Source of the DNA: a virus
Length of the DNA: 64,000 nt
Strand: one strand, 5' to 3'
IMG/VR virus record: IMGVR_UViG_3300010885_050383
Span: 1 to 64,000 of that record
The notes under the pieces are model-generated. The model had not been told where the DNA came from, searched no databases, and saw only the letters and a list, made by a program, of their open reading frames with translations. A program made the position numbers and the translations under genes. Shown in pieces: positions 9,439 through 18,233 of the stretch; the stretch's first letter is position 1; each line of letters begins with the position of its first letter.

Positions 9439-10114
9439 TATCAATATTTCCGTATTTTTCTTTAAACTTAACAGAACTTTCTTGCCATTCTGGAGTGTTC
9501 ATACTATCACCTAATCCGAAATGTACAACTCTAATTGGGTATACTCCGATTTTAAGTTTGTTTTTGTTAGCATTGAGACAAAAGGTAATGTCATAGTGGT
9601 GGAAAGCAAAATCTTCATCAAATTTTGTATTGGTGTCTAACAATTTTGCAACATCAACAGCAATAAACAACCCATCAATAACCAAAACTCTATTTGGTGT
9701 CTTACCAAAAACAGTTGTCCAGTTGATACCACCTCGACTATGAGTTACTTCTCCCATTAAATCTTCTCTAGGAGCCATAAGATGCCATGCAGGGTGTTCT
9801 GAGGCTATATTACATGATTTAGCACCTGCCAATCCTACAATATCAAACTTTTCAAATGCTAAATTCATCTTATCAAAGAAAAAAAGATCTTCAATGAGAA
9901 CATCATCATGCACAAATATTATTTTTTTCCCTCTGTTTTCTTCGGTAAGATATTTATTATAGATTTTTGTCAGGGGTTCTTTGTTTTCGTAAACAATATC
10001 GTAGTCAGTACCAAATTTATAACCAATTTTATCTAAAAATATGGCTATTGCGGCTTTTTCTTGAAATTCATCCTGTTTTAATTGAGTTGCTACTACGATT
10101 TTATATTTATTCAT
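9416..10114 (-). CDS. Family 2-like (GT-A) glycosyltransferase
   Basis: A 232-residue single-domain protein. VHDDV near residue 70 is the metal-binding DxD-type motif and is followed by a GLAGAKS segment. FDEDFAFHHYDITFC near residue 180 is the acidic acceptor motif of the StrF-like GT2 subgroup (compare 'FDE.f..y..D.d'). It lies apart from the main glycan island and close to the divergent start at 10164. Substrate and acceptor are unknown; it may glycosylate the virion, DNA or host surface. Confidence 0.75.
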   Translation of the reverse strand: MNKYKIVVATQLKQDEFQEKAAIAIFLDKIGYKFGTDYDIVYENKEPLTKIYNKYLTEENRGKKIIFVHDDVLIEDLFFFDKMNLAFEKFDIVGLAGAKSCNIASEHPAWHLMAPREDLMGEVTHSRGGINWTTVFGKTPNRVLVIDGLFIAVDVAKLLDTNTKFDEDFAFHHYDITFCLNANKNKLKIGVYPIRVVHFGLGDSMNTPEWQESSVKFKEKYGNIDNDKKDLQ

Positions 10115-10163
10115 GTTGTTTTTTTTATTTTTTTACTAATTAAAGTGTAAATATACTATAGTC

Positions 10164-10841
10164 ATGTCTACCATAAAAATCAACAAGCAAAAGATGAAAA
10201 AAAATCCAAAATCTACTATTCCTAAACAATGTTGTTGTGCAAAAAAGGAAACTAAACGCATTTTAGGAGGAAATACGGGTGCATATCTTGATCCTAAAAA
10301 TAAAGCAGCCATTGACAATATTATAAGAGGTAATGCTCCTATGATTTCAGATAGTGCGGTTCCCTTTATGCGTAGTTTTTTCCATGCTCTTCTTTCCGAG
10401 GCGGAAGGAGACGAAATATCTGCTCCACCAGAGGCAGAAATCAAAGATCTTCCCGCTGCACCACAATCTCCAGATGAATTTACACCAGAAAGAACAAAAC
10501 AATCATTTGATAACTCTTTAGGAAGCCAGACACCAAAAGATGAATTTGATGTTGAAGGGGTTGATCCTAATGTTTCTGTTGAAAGTATTAAACAAATTAA
10601 AAAATGGTCTGAAAAACTTGATCAATTTGCTGAATTTTTAAATGATCCTTCTACGCAATCCTTACACAAGATTCTTGCTGATAATGATCGTGCTGGTAGC
10701 TTACTCCGTGGTGTAACTCGTAAAGCTTCCGACAGTATTACTCGTATTGCTGGTGAAATTGAAAAGTTAAAAGAAGTTCTTAACTCCTTCATCATCATGG
10801 CTCCTAAAAAGCTTCGTGATACTGAGCAATTAAAGGGATAG
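10164..10841 (+). CDS. Hypothetical protein with coiled-coil C-terminus
   Basis: A 225-residue protein divergent from the glycosyltransferase at 10114, with 49 bases between the starts. The N-terminus is basic with a CCC triplet (residues 23-25). The middle (80-135) is acidic and Pro-rich. Residues 135-215 are predicted helical with heptad-like spacing. Residues 69-80 (MRSFFHALLSEA) look like a T4 capsid-targeting peptide ending in L-x-E, so ATG 10368 could be an alternative start, but the longer frame is kept because it begins right after the intergenic region. No family recognised. Confidence 0.7.
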   Translation: MSTIKINKQKMKKNPKSTIPKQCCCAKKETKRILGGNTGAYLDPKNKAAIDNIIRGNAPMISDSAVPFMRSFFHALLSEAEGDEISAPPEAEIKDLPAAPQSPDEFTPERTKQSFDNSLGSQTPKDEFDVEGVDPNVSVESIKQIKKWSEKLDQFAEFLNDPSTQSLHKILADNDRAGSLLRGVTRKASDSITRIAGEIEKLKEVLNSFIIMAPKKLRDTEQLKG

Positions 10842-10845
10842 TTTT

Positions 10846-11343
10846 ATGGACAGAGATAGTGCTCTGTTAGAAGAAGCTTATTTAAAGATAGCTGAAGCGT
10901 ATTACGATAGGGAAGATGATCCTTATCATCAATACCGCCAAAATTTGTCTTTTTTTGTTAAAAAAAATGTTTTAAATACAACTTATATAGTACATTTTTA
11001 TTGTAACAGAGCAGAAGTTTCGGGAAAACCAAATAATAATAAAAAAGATTTGGATTATGAATATGAAAACGAAGAATTTTTAGTATGGGATGTTTCTAAA
11101 ACACCAGAGATATTAAAGTTTTATAATGAAGTAATGGAAGATGGTATAGATTTTGTAAGTAATTTAACAGACGAAATTATAAATAAAGCGATTATAAACT
11201 ATCCAAAAAAAAATCCAAATTTCATAGAAAAGTATCGAAGAAACCCAGTTTATGGAGTCTTGATCAGAGATGCATATGACATAGCTGATGATTTTTTATA
11301 TGCTGGTTTTCAATGGGATCTAAAGCATGGATTTAGCCCATAA
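10846..11343 (+). CDS. Hypothetical protein
   Basis: A 165-residue acidic protein, rich in Tyr, Asn and Asp, that follows the previous gene by 4 bases and converges on the primase gene 3 bases away. It has no membrane segment or recognised motif. The pair with 10164-10841 forms a short plus-strand island between minus-strand blocks. Confidence 0.68.
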   Translation: MDRDSALLEEAYLKIAEAYYDREDDPYHQYRQNLSFFVKKNVLNTTYIVHFYCNRAEVSGKPNNNKKDLDYEYENEEFLVWDVSKTPEILKFYNEVMEDGIDFVSNLTDEIINKAIINYPKKNPNFIEKYRRNPVYGVLIRDAYDIADDFLYAGFQWDLKHGFSP

Positions 11344-11346
11344 TAA

Positions 11347-12303
11347 TTAATATAAGTTATCTAAAATAAACTTATAGTCAATTTCATTCAAGTTTTCTGA
11401 TACTGCCCAATCATTAAAATCTTTATATGGCTTATCAGGCCACTTAAAAACCTTTTCCTTACGCTCCAAAAGCTTTATAATATTAACCTTTGCCGTCTCA
11501 TCCATCTTTGGATTGTCCAAGACCCAAATTTTATCATGAAAAGGAAACTGTGCTAGTTGTTTTTCCTGTGTTTCGGTTAGGTTAAGTCCTGCAACAGCAA
11601 CTCCATTACGCACCATAATGGCATCTAAGGCTCCTTCAAACAGAAAAAGGCTATCTATAGATGGCTCGGCTCTTTCTATACCAAAAACTGTCTTGTCGGC
11701 TCCACTTTTACCCAAATATCTAGGTTGAGAATCATCAAGTGCTCTGGTTTGATAGAAAACTATCTTTTTACCAAAATCATAATAAGGAATACACAATCTA
11801 TTTTTATGAATATTATCATTAAGACTAATGTAATAAGTAGAATTTTTATTTATTGCCGTGTTAAGCTTTCTTTTTTCTATGTATTCTAATGCTTTTTGAA
11901 AAAATTTATTAGTTCCGTAGAAACATTTTTGCTGATCATCATTCAAATTAATTGAATCATATGGCAGAACTGACATTTCTTTTTGTACAAATCTTTTTTT
12001 AGATATTTCTTGGGTAAGATCTCTAGAGAAATTACCAGAAAAAGCTTCTGAATTAACTTCTTCCCATGTCATACCACTATTTTCTTGAATCCATGCATAT
12101 GCACTCCAGTGTTGAGTACAATTAAAACAATAAAAACTATTGGATTCTGGATAAAAGTATAATCTTTTTTTCTTTAACCAACTTTTGCCCTCTCTACAGA
12201 TAGGACAAGAACCATTATAAATCTTATTGTATTTGTTATATGTAGGATCACCAGCATATGTGTAGAACTTTTCTAACACATAATTGGATGGCAATTGTTT
12301 CAT
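11347..12303 (-). CDS. DNA primase (gp61-like)
   Basis: A 318-residue primase of the DnaG/gp61 type, about the length of T4 gp61 (342). A zinc-binding domain is at the N-terminus (CPIC at 33-36 and CFNC at 59-62). A TOPRIM-like core follows with FLFEGALDAIM near residue 218 (catalytic Glu and Asp) and VLDNPKMDE near residue 262. The product would make RNA primers for the lagging strand with helicase gp41, which is encoded 27 kb away in the plus block. It is the last gene of the minus run 16395-11347. Confidence 0.88.
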   Translation of the reverse strand: MKQLPSNYVLEKFYTYAGDPTYNKYNKIYNGSCPICREGKSWLKKKRLYFYPESNSFYCFNCTQHWSAYAWIQENSGMTWEEVNSEAFSGNFSRDLTQEISKKRFVQKEMSVLPYDSINLNDDQQKCFYGTNKFFQKALEYIEKRKLNTAINKNSTYYISLNDNIHKNRLCIPYYDFGKKIVFYQTRALDDSQPRYLGKSGADKTVFGIERAEPSIDSLFLFEGALDAIMVRNGVAVAGLNLTETQEKQLAQFPFHDKIWVLDNPKMDETAKVNIIKLLERKEKVFKWPDKPYKDFNDWAVSENLNEIDYKFILDNLY

Positions 12304-12333
12304 GCCATTATTCTACTAAATATTTTCGTAGTG

Positions 12334-13182
12334 TCAATAACCTAAACGATAACCACTACCCGGATCACTCATATCTTCATCATTAAAATAATCCCTAGTT
12401 GCCATAGTTCTTTTAAATGTATCTCTTATATCACTACTTGCAGAAAGTGGATCGTAGTTGGCTTCGTCTTCTTCATCAGATTCTTCGGGAGGTCTAAGAA
12501 TAACAGAAAGTTTATTTTCAACATTTTTTCCAACATAATCTTTTTCAATTAACTTTGAAATTATCGCAGAAGCTTCTTCATCATGAAGATAAAGTTCATC
12601 TTCAATAAATCTAATGACTTCATCATAATCAACTGGTGTTTCATGTTCACCAATAAATTCTAACACTTTTTCTTCTTCGGGGGACAGGGTATGTTTATAT
12701 GATTTTTCGTCTGGGGTTTGTTCTGTGTCTTCTAACCCTTCGGTTTCAGAAGGGGGAGCAGCGACTTGTTTTACTGCATCAGTATGATCAATTATTACAT
12801 TAAGAAGAGCTTTTGAAAGATTAGCTACCAAAGTTTTACGATTTTCGCCTTTGTGTTTATAGGCTTCGTGTGCAGCAGTTTCGATAAGATCCATTAAATC
12901 TCTAAAAGTAGAAGGTTTATTTTCTGGCTCTTCGGCATAATCTGCAACTTCTGAAAGCATTGTTTTAAATTTTTCAATATCAATATTTGGATAACGTTCT
13001 CTTTGTCTTTCTCCTCTTCCAGCAAGAGTAGCATTGATAGCAGCATCTATTTCTCCAGATTCAATCTTTTGTTTGAGTGCATTTCCATCGACGGAAATAT
13101 ACGAAAACTTTTCAGATTTCTTTTTACGTCCTTCTTCAAGAATTGAAGAAATAATACTTTCTGCTAAAATATCAAATTTCAT
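12334..13182 (-). CDS. Acidic protein with putative winged helix; internal-head-protein-like N-terminus
   Basis: A 282-residue, strongly acidic protein. The first 17 residues form an amphipathic helix ending ILEE before a Gly and a basic stretch, like the capsid-targeting peptide of T4 internal proteins, where gp21 cuts after [LI]-x-E. Residues about 165-230 (EEEKVLEFIGEH, then VIRFIEDE, then ASAIISKLIEKDYV) have the shape of a winged helix-turn-helix. A GATAAATA late-promoter-like box lies at 13196-13203, 13 bases before ATG. Packaging in the head and a DNA-binding role are hypotheses. Confidence 0.68.
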   Translation of the reverse strand: MKFDILAESIISSILEEGRKKKSEKFSYISVDGNALKQKIESGEIDAAINATLAGRGERQRERYPNIDIEKFKTMLSEVADYAEEPENKPSTFRDLMDLIETAAHEAYKHKGENRKTLVANLSKALLNVIIDHTDAVKQVAAPPSETEGLEDTEQTPDEKSYKHTLSPEEEKVLEFIGEHETPVDYDEVIRFIEDELYLHDEEASAIISKLIEKDYVGKNVENKLSVILRPPEESDEEDEANYDPLSASSDIRDTFKRTMATRDYFNDEDMSDPGSGYRLGY

Positions 13183-13195
13183 ATATTGTATATTT

Positions 13196-13203
13196 TATTT
13201 ATC
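13196..13203 (-). promoter_or_regulatory. Late-promoter-like GATAAATA
   Basis: Differs from the T4 late core TATAAATA at one base. It is 13 bases before the start of the gene ending at 12334. Confidence 0.45.
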
Positions 13204-13213
13204 TTTTTATATG

Positions 13214-13897
13214 TTAAAAATCGGTAATTATTCTTTTATCTTCTCCTGCATTAGCTGCTTCTTCTAATGTAATGTCAGAAATCAAGCTAGTTTCTTCTCC
13301 AAAAGCATTTCCTTCTTTATCAAGGTACATCTCCATTAACTTAATTCTTTCTTGAGGATTTCCGAAAATTTCAATTATTGGTGGAGCATCCGAAGCATCA
13401 AACACCCTACCATCTTTTTGATTGTAAGAATGAACAAATATCTTAAAAATATTGTCAATTTCTTCTCTATAAATTAAATCCTCTTCACGAAGCTCATCTT
13501 TCTCAAAAGAAACGGGTGCTATGGGAGTAAGAGGAATGAAAAAAACAATATCAAGCATTTTTAATGCTTCTCTGACAATAATTCGTGTTTCGTCTAAAAA
13601 TTTATCAGACACTTTTCCGTTTAAATTTAACCAAGACGAATAAGCAAGGTTATCTAATACGCAACGATCAAAAATAACATTATCAGTTTTAGAGTATTTC
13701 TGCAATTGCTCACAGAGTGCATCAAGAATAAGTCTTTGTCCTTTTTCAGTCCCTTGTTTGGAATGAGGAAGTTTTTTTTTCTTTATAAGATTCCTATATG
13801 ACTCTTTTGGAGTTTCATAATTAGGCCAATTTTTAATAAAATCTCTTATGAATGTACTTTTTCCTGTGCAGTGGGTTCCAGATATTGCTATTTTCAT
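13214..13897 (-). CDS. P-loop ATPase/kinase, AAA_28-like
   Basis: A 227-residue protein with Walker A GTHCTGKST at residues 7-15, a DRCVLDNLAY segment near residue 78 that matches the DR.xxD motif of thymidylate-kinase/NadR-like enzymes, and EEDLIYREEID near residue 140. The family phosphorylates nucleotides or nicotinamide riboside, but the substrate here is unknown. The C-terminal 45 residues are acidic and extra. The gene is separated from its downstream neighbour by 31 bases and is followed upstream by an unknown gene 3 bases away. Confidence 0.75.
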   Translation of the reverse strand: MKIAISGTHCTGKSTFIRDFIKNWPNYETPKESYRNLIKKKKLPHSKQGTEKGQRLILDALCEQLQKYSKTDNVIFDRCVLDNLAYSSWLNLNGKVSDKFLDETRIIVREALKMLDIVFFIPLTPIAPVSFEKDELREEDLIYREEIDNIFKIFVHSYNQKDGRVFDASDAPPIIEIFGNPQERIKLMEMYLDKEGNAFGEETSLISDITLEEAANAGEDKRIITDF

Positions 13898-13900
13898 TTT

Positions 13901-14176
13901 TTAAATTTCTTCTTTTTCTATTTCGGGGAAGTATTCTAAAAGATTTTCGGTTAAGGGGTCTTCAAATGGGAGATCTTTGAGAATAAAAACATTTTTCAAT
14001 AAGATACTAGGATAGGTTTTTCTTATTTGCAAGGCTAATTTAGTCAATTCTTCGAGATTTTCTTTATACCAATTTGCATTTATATCAGAAGTTGATGAAA
14101 GTAACAGAGACTCAGTTATTAACTGGATCTGTTCTTCTGTTAAGTTATCAATAGAATATGTTTTCATATATTCCAT
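13901..14176 (-). CDS. Hypothetical protein
   Basis: A 91-residue acidic, Leu-rich, probably all-helical protein with no recognised motif. Two in-frame ATGs (14176 and 14167) could start it. It is 3 bases upstream of the kinase-like gene, suggesting co-expression. Confidence 0.6.
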   Translation of the reverse strand: MEYMKTYSIDNLTEEQIQLITESLLLSSTSDINANWYKENLEELTKLALQIRKTYPSILLKNVFILKDLPFEDPLTENLLEYFPEIEKEEI

Positions 14177-14210
14177 ATATTAACAACTTATGTTAATAAA
14201 TCAAGTTTTT

Positions 14211-14597
14211 TTATTCGTCTGACCAATCAGTATTTTCTGGTGTTTTTCCGTCATTCAAATAACCCATAAGAATATCTTCAATAAATTGAAGTTCTTCTTT
14301 AGAATTTTTACCATCAATATCTAATTTAGAAAGCTGATAACGTTCATTATCTTTTTTTGTAGATTTAGCTAAAGAATCTCGTAAAGACTTTAAAAGTGTC
14401 TTGTATTTGATGAGATCAATTCCATTAACATCTTCTTCGCTAGGAAGAGCAGATGAAGAATCTGAAACTTGAGTAGGTTCAGGTGCTACTGTATTTCCAG
14501 TACCAATAGGACTCTGGCTAGTTGGTGCTGGTAATTGGTTTTCACCACCAATGTCTTCAGTCAACACTTTGTTTACAAGTTTTAAGAATTTACTCAT
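14211..14597 (-). CDS. Small acidic protein, internal-head-protein-like N-terminus
   Basis: A 128-residue protein. Residues 1-14 (MSKFLKLVNKVLTE, then DIGG) match the T4 capsid-targeting pattern: a short basic amphipathic helix followed by an L-x-E cleavage site. Residues 20-55 are low-complexity (Pro, Ser, Thr); the rest is helical and charged. AGTAAATA at 14605-14612 lies 7 bases before ATG. It is a candidate for a scaffold-cavity protein cut during head maturation. Function otherwise unknown. Confidence 0.65.
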   Translation of the reverse strand: MSKFLKLVNKVLTEDIGGENQLPAPTSQSPIGTGNTVAPEPTQVSDSSSALPSEEDVNGIDLIKYKTLLKSLRDSLAKSTKKDNERYQLSKLDIDGKNSKEELQFIEDILMGYLNDGKTPENTDWSDE

Positions 14598-14613
14598 TGT
14601 TTATTATTTACTC

Positions 14614-15099
14614 TTATTTTATATATTTTGTAAAAAAATCTAAATCATCGCCATTTGGTATACCTATTCTTAGACCTTTATAAGTTCCTTCAACATTCTG
14701 AAAGAGTTTATTATTATTATTCTTTATACTTATGAAATACTTAGTTTTCTTCTTTTTATATAATTTCTTTATATTATTACCAAATTCTTCTGTATTAAGA
14801 AAATAATTAGAATATTCTGAAGATAATTTAGTATCTTTATAAATTGTTAATATTTTAATATTTAAATCCTTAAAAATTATAATAAACAAGTTTAGCAACA
14901 TGTCAAGTTCTTTTTCTAAAAAATATTTAAAATATTTTTCTTTCTGGGTGATTAGCTTGCCATCTAAAAGATCCCATTCTTCAAAATCCCTTATAATATT
15001 ATTAGCTAAAATGGGAAGATATTCGTCTAAAGGGAACACTATAACTCTTTGTGAGATATAGTATATCAAAAAATCTTTAATTTTCGTTTTCTCGGACAT
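14614..15099 (-). CDS. Hypothetical protein
   Basis: A 161-residue Lys-, Ile- and Tyr-rich protein with an unusually A/T-rich coding sequence. No signal peptide or motif is recognised. Its start overlaps the end of the zinc-ribbon gene by 23 bases, which favours translational coupling. Confidence 0.62.
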   Translation of the reverse strand: MSEKTKIKDFLIYYISQRVIVFPLDEYLPILANNIIRDFEEWDLLDGKLITQKEKYFKYFLEKELDMLLNLFIIIFKDLNIKILTIYKDTKLSSEYSNYFLNTEEFGNNIKKLYKKKKTKYFISIKNNNNKLFQNVEGTYKGLRIGIPNGDDLDFFTKYIK

Positions 15100-15640
15100 T
15101 AATATCCATTATAGCATCGACTAAAGCTTTTTCAACTATTTCTGGGGGCAATTCTAACGAAGCTTCTGTAACTAGTTTAGAAAATTCTTTAAGTTGTTTA
15201 GAAAATTTTTGTTTAAATTCGACAGTTTTTATTAATTCTGGTTTAGAAAGTTTACCATAGGTAGGAGTTTCTTGTAAAGAGAAGGTTTCCAGTAATGGTT
15301 CTGTGATAGAAGCAATAATTGCTGCTGTTCTCTTATAAACCCTATCTAATGGAGATTTATATAAAGTATTTTCTTTCAATAATTTACTAGCAACATTAAA
15401 AAGATAAGTCATAATAGCTGCTTTTTCGGTTTTAATTGCTGAAGAATTTAAAAATTCTGGCCCTCTTACATGAAAAGTTCCGTATGGGTTATACAAACAT
15501 CCACTCCCTTGATAAGGAGAACCACAATAAATACACCTTCCGGGTTCGTCCATGTGAACATGAGTATCAGTAGGAGAATAAAGGCAGGGTTTTCCGTAAG
15601 TTGATGAACCACAATATATACATGAAGTTTGATTAGACAT
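15077..15640 (-). CDS. Protein with two tandem zinc-ribbon-like repeats
   Basis: A 187-residue protein. Residues 7-30 and 36-60 are two copies of CIYCGS-x-Y-x-G-x-x-CLY followed by a His-containing tail (HVHM, FHVRG), so each copy offers three Cys and one or two His to bind zinc. The remaining 125 residues are helical. TATAAATA, the exact T4 late promoter core, lies at 15641-15648 immediately before ATG. The CxYCGS repeat is known from scattered phage and bacterial proteins; its function is unknown to me. Confidence 0.7.
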   Translation of the reverse strand: MSNQTSCIYCGSSTYGKPCLYSPTDTHVHMDEPGRCIYCGSPYQGSGCLYNPYGTFHVRGPEFLNSSAIKTEKAAIMTYLFNVASKLLKENTLYKSPLDRVYKRTAAIIASITEPLLETFSLQETPTYGKLSKPELIKTVEFKQKFSKQLKEFSKLVTEASLELPPEIVEKALVDAIMDINVRENEN

Positions 15641-15648
15641 TATTTATA
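15641..15648 (-). promoter_or_regulatory. Late-promoter-like TATAAATA
   Basis: Exact T4 late core, immediately before the ATG of the double zinc-ribbon gene. The closeness to ATG would give a leaderless transcript if used as in T4. Confidence 0.45.
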
Positions 15649-15649
15649 T

Positions 15650-16084
15650 TTAGTGAGGTTGGCGGTATTTTTCTAGTTCTGCTTTAGGAGCTTTACCAAT
15701 TCTGCAATTTATAATCCCATTGTGGTAATCGTCTCTGAATAAAACATCTTTATCTATCTGTTCTTTGATTTCAAAATAAGCCAATGCCCATTTAGAATCA
15801 CATATTCTTAAAATTTTAAATATAAATTTGTCCTTTCCATACTTTTTAATTTCTTCATTCAAATCATTTGAAGAACTTGTATATGTTTTCCAATCCGACT
15901 CTTTAAAATCAATTCGATTGCGAGTTTTACCCTTTAAAGGTTTTCTTTTGATACGAGAATGGCATTGTTTTTTACCAATATACTTTTTATTTGTGACTGA
16001 ATTGGTTATTTCGTAAATAAAACCAAAAGTATTTTCATCCACTACAACATTTTCTTCCAAAACCCAATGTCCAGTATCTTTCAT
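15650..16084 (-). CDS. GIY-YIG nuclease-domain protein (SegE-like)
   Basis: A 144-residue protein with a GIY-YIG-type core: FGFIYEITNSVTNKKYIGKK near residue 20 supplies the paired motifs, with a downstream Arg/Lys-rich region, a Tyr-containing WKTYTSSS segment and a possible metal-binding Glu near residue 106 (AYFEIKEQ). Such phage proteins are nicking or homing endonucleases. It sits between two small genes without an intron, so it would be a free-standing nuclease. Its ATG overlaps the preceding stop. Confidence 0.75.
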   Translation of the reverse strand: MKDTGHWVLEENVVVDENTFGFIYEITNSVTNKKYIGKKQCHSRIKRKPLKGKTRNRIDFKESDWKTYTSSSNDLNEEIKKYGKDKFIFKILRICDSKWALAYFEIKEQIDKDVLFRDDYHNGIINCRIGKAPKAELEKYRQPH

Positions 16085-16395
16085 GCTCCTAAGAAGGTTT
16101 CTGGAAATTTTCTAGTGATTGTAGGAAACATTTTCTTTGTAGCAACAGCTGGTCGTTTTTTCCCAATTTTTTTACCGGGTTTTTTGGCATTAGAAGGTTT
16201 TCTATCTGTTTTTTTTGTTTCATATGCTCCAAATAAATTGCGTCCATCATTAGGAGCATAGGTGTCTGCTGAATCAACATTGGATGGCGGATTGTACACA
16301 GCTTGTTGTGGAGTGCCAAACACACCACTAGACATATTACCAGCAGCAATATTTTCCATTATATTATTAAATAAAAGTTGAAATTTATTTGACAT
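16081..16395 (-). CDS. Small basic protein, internal-head-protein-like N-terminus
   Basis: A 104-residue protein. Residues 1-14 (MSNKFQLLFNNIME) resemble a capsid-targeting peptide ending in I-x-E. The C-terminal half is very basic (KKPGKKIGKKRP near residue 72), as in T4 internal proteins that enter the cell with the DNA. It starts the minus run and diverges from uvsY, with 24 bases between the starts. DNA-associated packaging is an inference. Confidence 0.65.
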   Translation of the reverse strand: MSNKFQLLFNNIMENIAAGNMSSGVFGTPQQAVYNPPSNVDSADTYAPNDGRNLFGAYETKKTDRKPSNAKKPGKKIGKKRPAVATKKMFPTITRKFPETFLGA

Positions 16396-16419
16396 ATGTT
16401 AATATTCTTAATATTACTT

Positions 16420-16818
16420 ATGGACAAGCTAGAAGAATTCAAAAAAGAATTGCAAGAAGACACTCAAATAGACGAGTTAAATCTTCTACAAAAGCAATTA
16501 ATGCTTCCTGCCATCAAACATAAATGGGTTGCTCGTTTGATTGATGAAAAAAGAAGGGTTAACAGATTAAAAACCCAAAAGAAAATTATTAGGGAAGGAG
16601 TTTTGACTTCTATGGAAACTAATGGTATTCCACCCGGAATACCTAAAGCTAAGATTGATAGAAAAATAGAAACTTCACAATCTATTATTAAAATAGACGA
16701 AGATATTCAAGAATGTGAAATTTTAATTGAATACCTTGAAAAGGTTGAAAGTATATTTCGATCCATGACCTTCGACTTAAAAAATATCGTTGAAATAACG
16801 AGAATGGAAACAACATAA
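16420..16818 (+). CDS. uvsY: Recombination mediator UvsY
   Basis: A 132-residue protein matching T4 UvsY in length (137) and pattern: MDKLEEFKKELQEDTQID at the start, a conserved HKWVARLIDEKRRV region near residue 36, a basic KTQKKIIREG region, and a helical C-terminus with an ECEILIEYLEK segment. UvsY helps UvsX displace gp32 from single-stranded DNA. ATG 16420 is preferred to the upstream in-frame ATG at 16396, because that one would abut the divergent start at 16395 and adds a hydrophobic MLIFLILL that UvsY proteins lack. Confidence 0.85.
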   Translation: MDKLEEFKKELQEDTQIDELNLLQKQLMLPAIKHKWVARLIDEKRRVNRLKTQKKIIREGVLTSMETNGIPPGIPKAKIDRKIETSQSIIKIDEDIQECEILIEYLEKVESIFRSMTFDLKNIVEITRMETT

Positions 16819-18233
16819 TGATTTATATAGATGTTAAAAATCAAAAAGGGCAAATAACTTCAGATTCAGATACTTTAAATCTGATTCGTGAAAAATTTTC
16901 TATTGCTAATCCTGCTTATAGAAAAAACACAAAATTTGTTTCTGCTAGATTATATTCAATAACCCCAAAAGGAAAATTTGAAGTTGGTTTGTTAAAAGAT
17001 ATTGTTACATATATTCAACTTAATGGATATGATTTTACGATAAGTGATGATTTAAAAAAAGAATTTTCGTGTGGGTTCAATGAACCAGTTGTAAAAGAAC
17101 TTTCCCTACCTTTTAGGGATTATCAAGAACAATCTATCATTGCTTCCTTAAAACAAGGCAGGGGAGTCGTTGTAATTCCTACGGCAGGTGGTAAGACTCT
17201 CATCTGTGCGGGACTTATTGAAAGCTTGAGAGAAAATCTCAAAGACCCTGAAGCACTTGTTTTAGTTACAGTTCCTTCCATCCAACTTGTAGAGCAAACT
17301 GCCAATGATTTTATTAACTATGGCATAGAAAAAGTAACCAAATGGTCAGGAAATAATAAACTTGACCCATCTGGACGAGTAATTGTTGCAGGAACACAAT
17401 TTTTATTGTCTGATAAAACAGATTTATCAATTTTGGCAGATGTAAAAATTTTATTAGTCGATGAATGTCATAATTTACGAAAGGGCAATGAAATTAACAA
17501 AGTGTTATCATTTATTAATTCACCGCATAAGTTTGGGTTTACAGGAACCCTACCAACTTCTTTGATAGATCAGTGGAATATTATCGGAAAGCTTGGTCCA
17601 ATAAACTTTGAACAAAAAACTGAAACTTTAAAAAATCAAGATTACATTTCAAACTTTAAAATAACAGTAGTAAAAATTAAACATTCTTCAATGCCAAATT
17701 TTACTGATTATAGTTCTCCGACTGCAACATATGAAAATGAGCTGACATATCTGATTCATAACAATAGAAGAAATGAAATTATTTGTAAAATTGCTGAAAA
17801 ATTAAAGCAAAATACTATTATAATGGTCGATAGAATTGATCATGGGTTAAATATAGAAGCTAAATTAAAAACAAATTGCCCGAAAGATCGACCGATTTTT
17901 TATATAAGCGGAGCAACTGAAGTAGAAGATAGAGAAAAAATAAGAGAATTGATGAAAGATAGGAATGATGTGGTTGTCATTGCTATATCTAAAATATTTA
18001 GTACTGGTATTAACATACCAAATCTTCATAACATTATTTTTGCATCTGCTGGAAAAGCAAAAATAAAGATTATGCAATCCATAGGTCGTGCATTACGTTT
18101 ACATCCCACTAAAAAGTTAGCTAATATATTTGATATTGCAGATAATACCAAATATGGTAAGATACACCTTACTGAACGCAAAAAGCTTTATGACTCAGAA
18201 AATTATGAATACACCGAAAAAGAAATATCGTAA
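16818..18233 (+). CDS. uvsW: ATP-dependent helicase UvsW
   Basis: A 471-residue superfamily 2 helicase, close to T4 UvsW (503). It has the Q-like FRDYQEQSI segment near residue 98, motif I PTAGGKT near residue 117, DECHN near residue 214, motif III GFTGT near residue 237, and motif VI QSIGRALRLHP near residue 424. UvsW remodels branched DNA and R-loops and ends early-origin initiation. The first base of its ATG is the last base of the uvsY stop, and its end overlaps the gp55-like gene. Confidence 0.88.
   Translation: MIYIDVKNQKGQITSDSDTLNLIREKFSIANPAYRKNTKFVSARLYSITPKGKFEVGLLKDIVTYIQLNGYDFTISDDLKKEFSCGFNEPVVKELSLPFRDYQEQSIIASLKQGRGVVVIPTAGGKTLICAGLIESLRENLKDPEALVLVTVPSIQLVEQTANDFINYGIEKVTKWSGNNKLDPSGRVIVAGTQFLLSDKTDLSILADVKILLVDECHNLRKGNEINKVLSFINSPHKFGFTGTLPTSLIDQWNIIGKLGPINFEQKTETLKNQDYISNFKITVVKIKHSSMPNFTDYSSPTATYENELTYLIHNNRRNEIICKIAEKLKQNTIIMVDRIDHGLNIEAKLKTNCPKDRPIFYISGATEVEDREKIRELMKDRNDVVVIAISKIFSTGINIPNLHNIIFASAGKAKIKIMQSIGRALRLHPTKKLANIFDIADNTKYGKIHLTERKKLYDSENYEYTEKEIS

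Noticed and set aside
10136-10444. 102-codon minus-strand frame opposite the 10164 gene, hydrophobic
   Set aside because: It looks membrane-like, but it is the reverse of a gene with better context and would need a start inside that gene.
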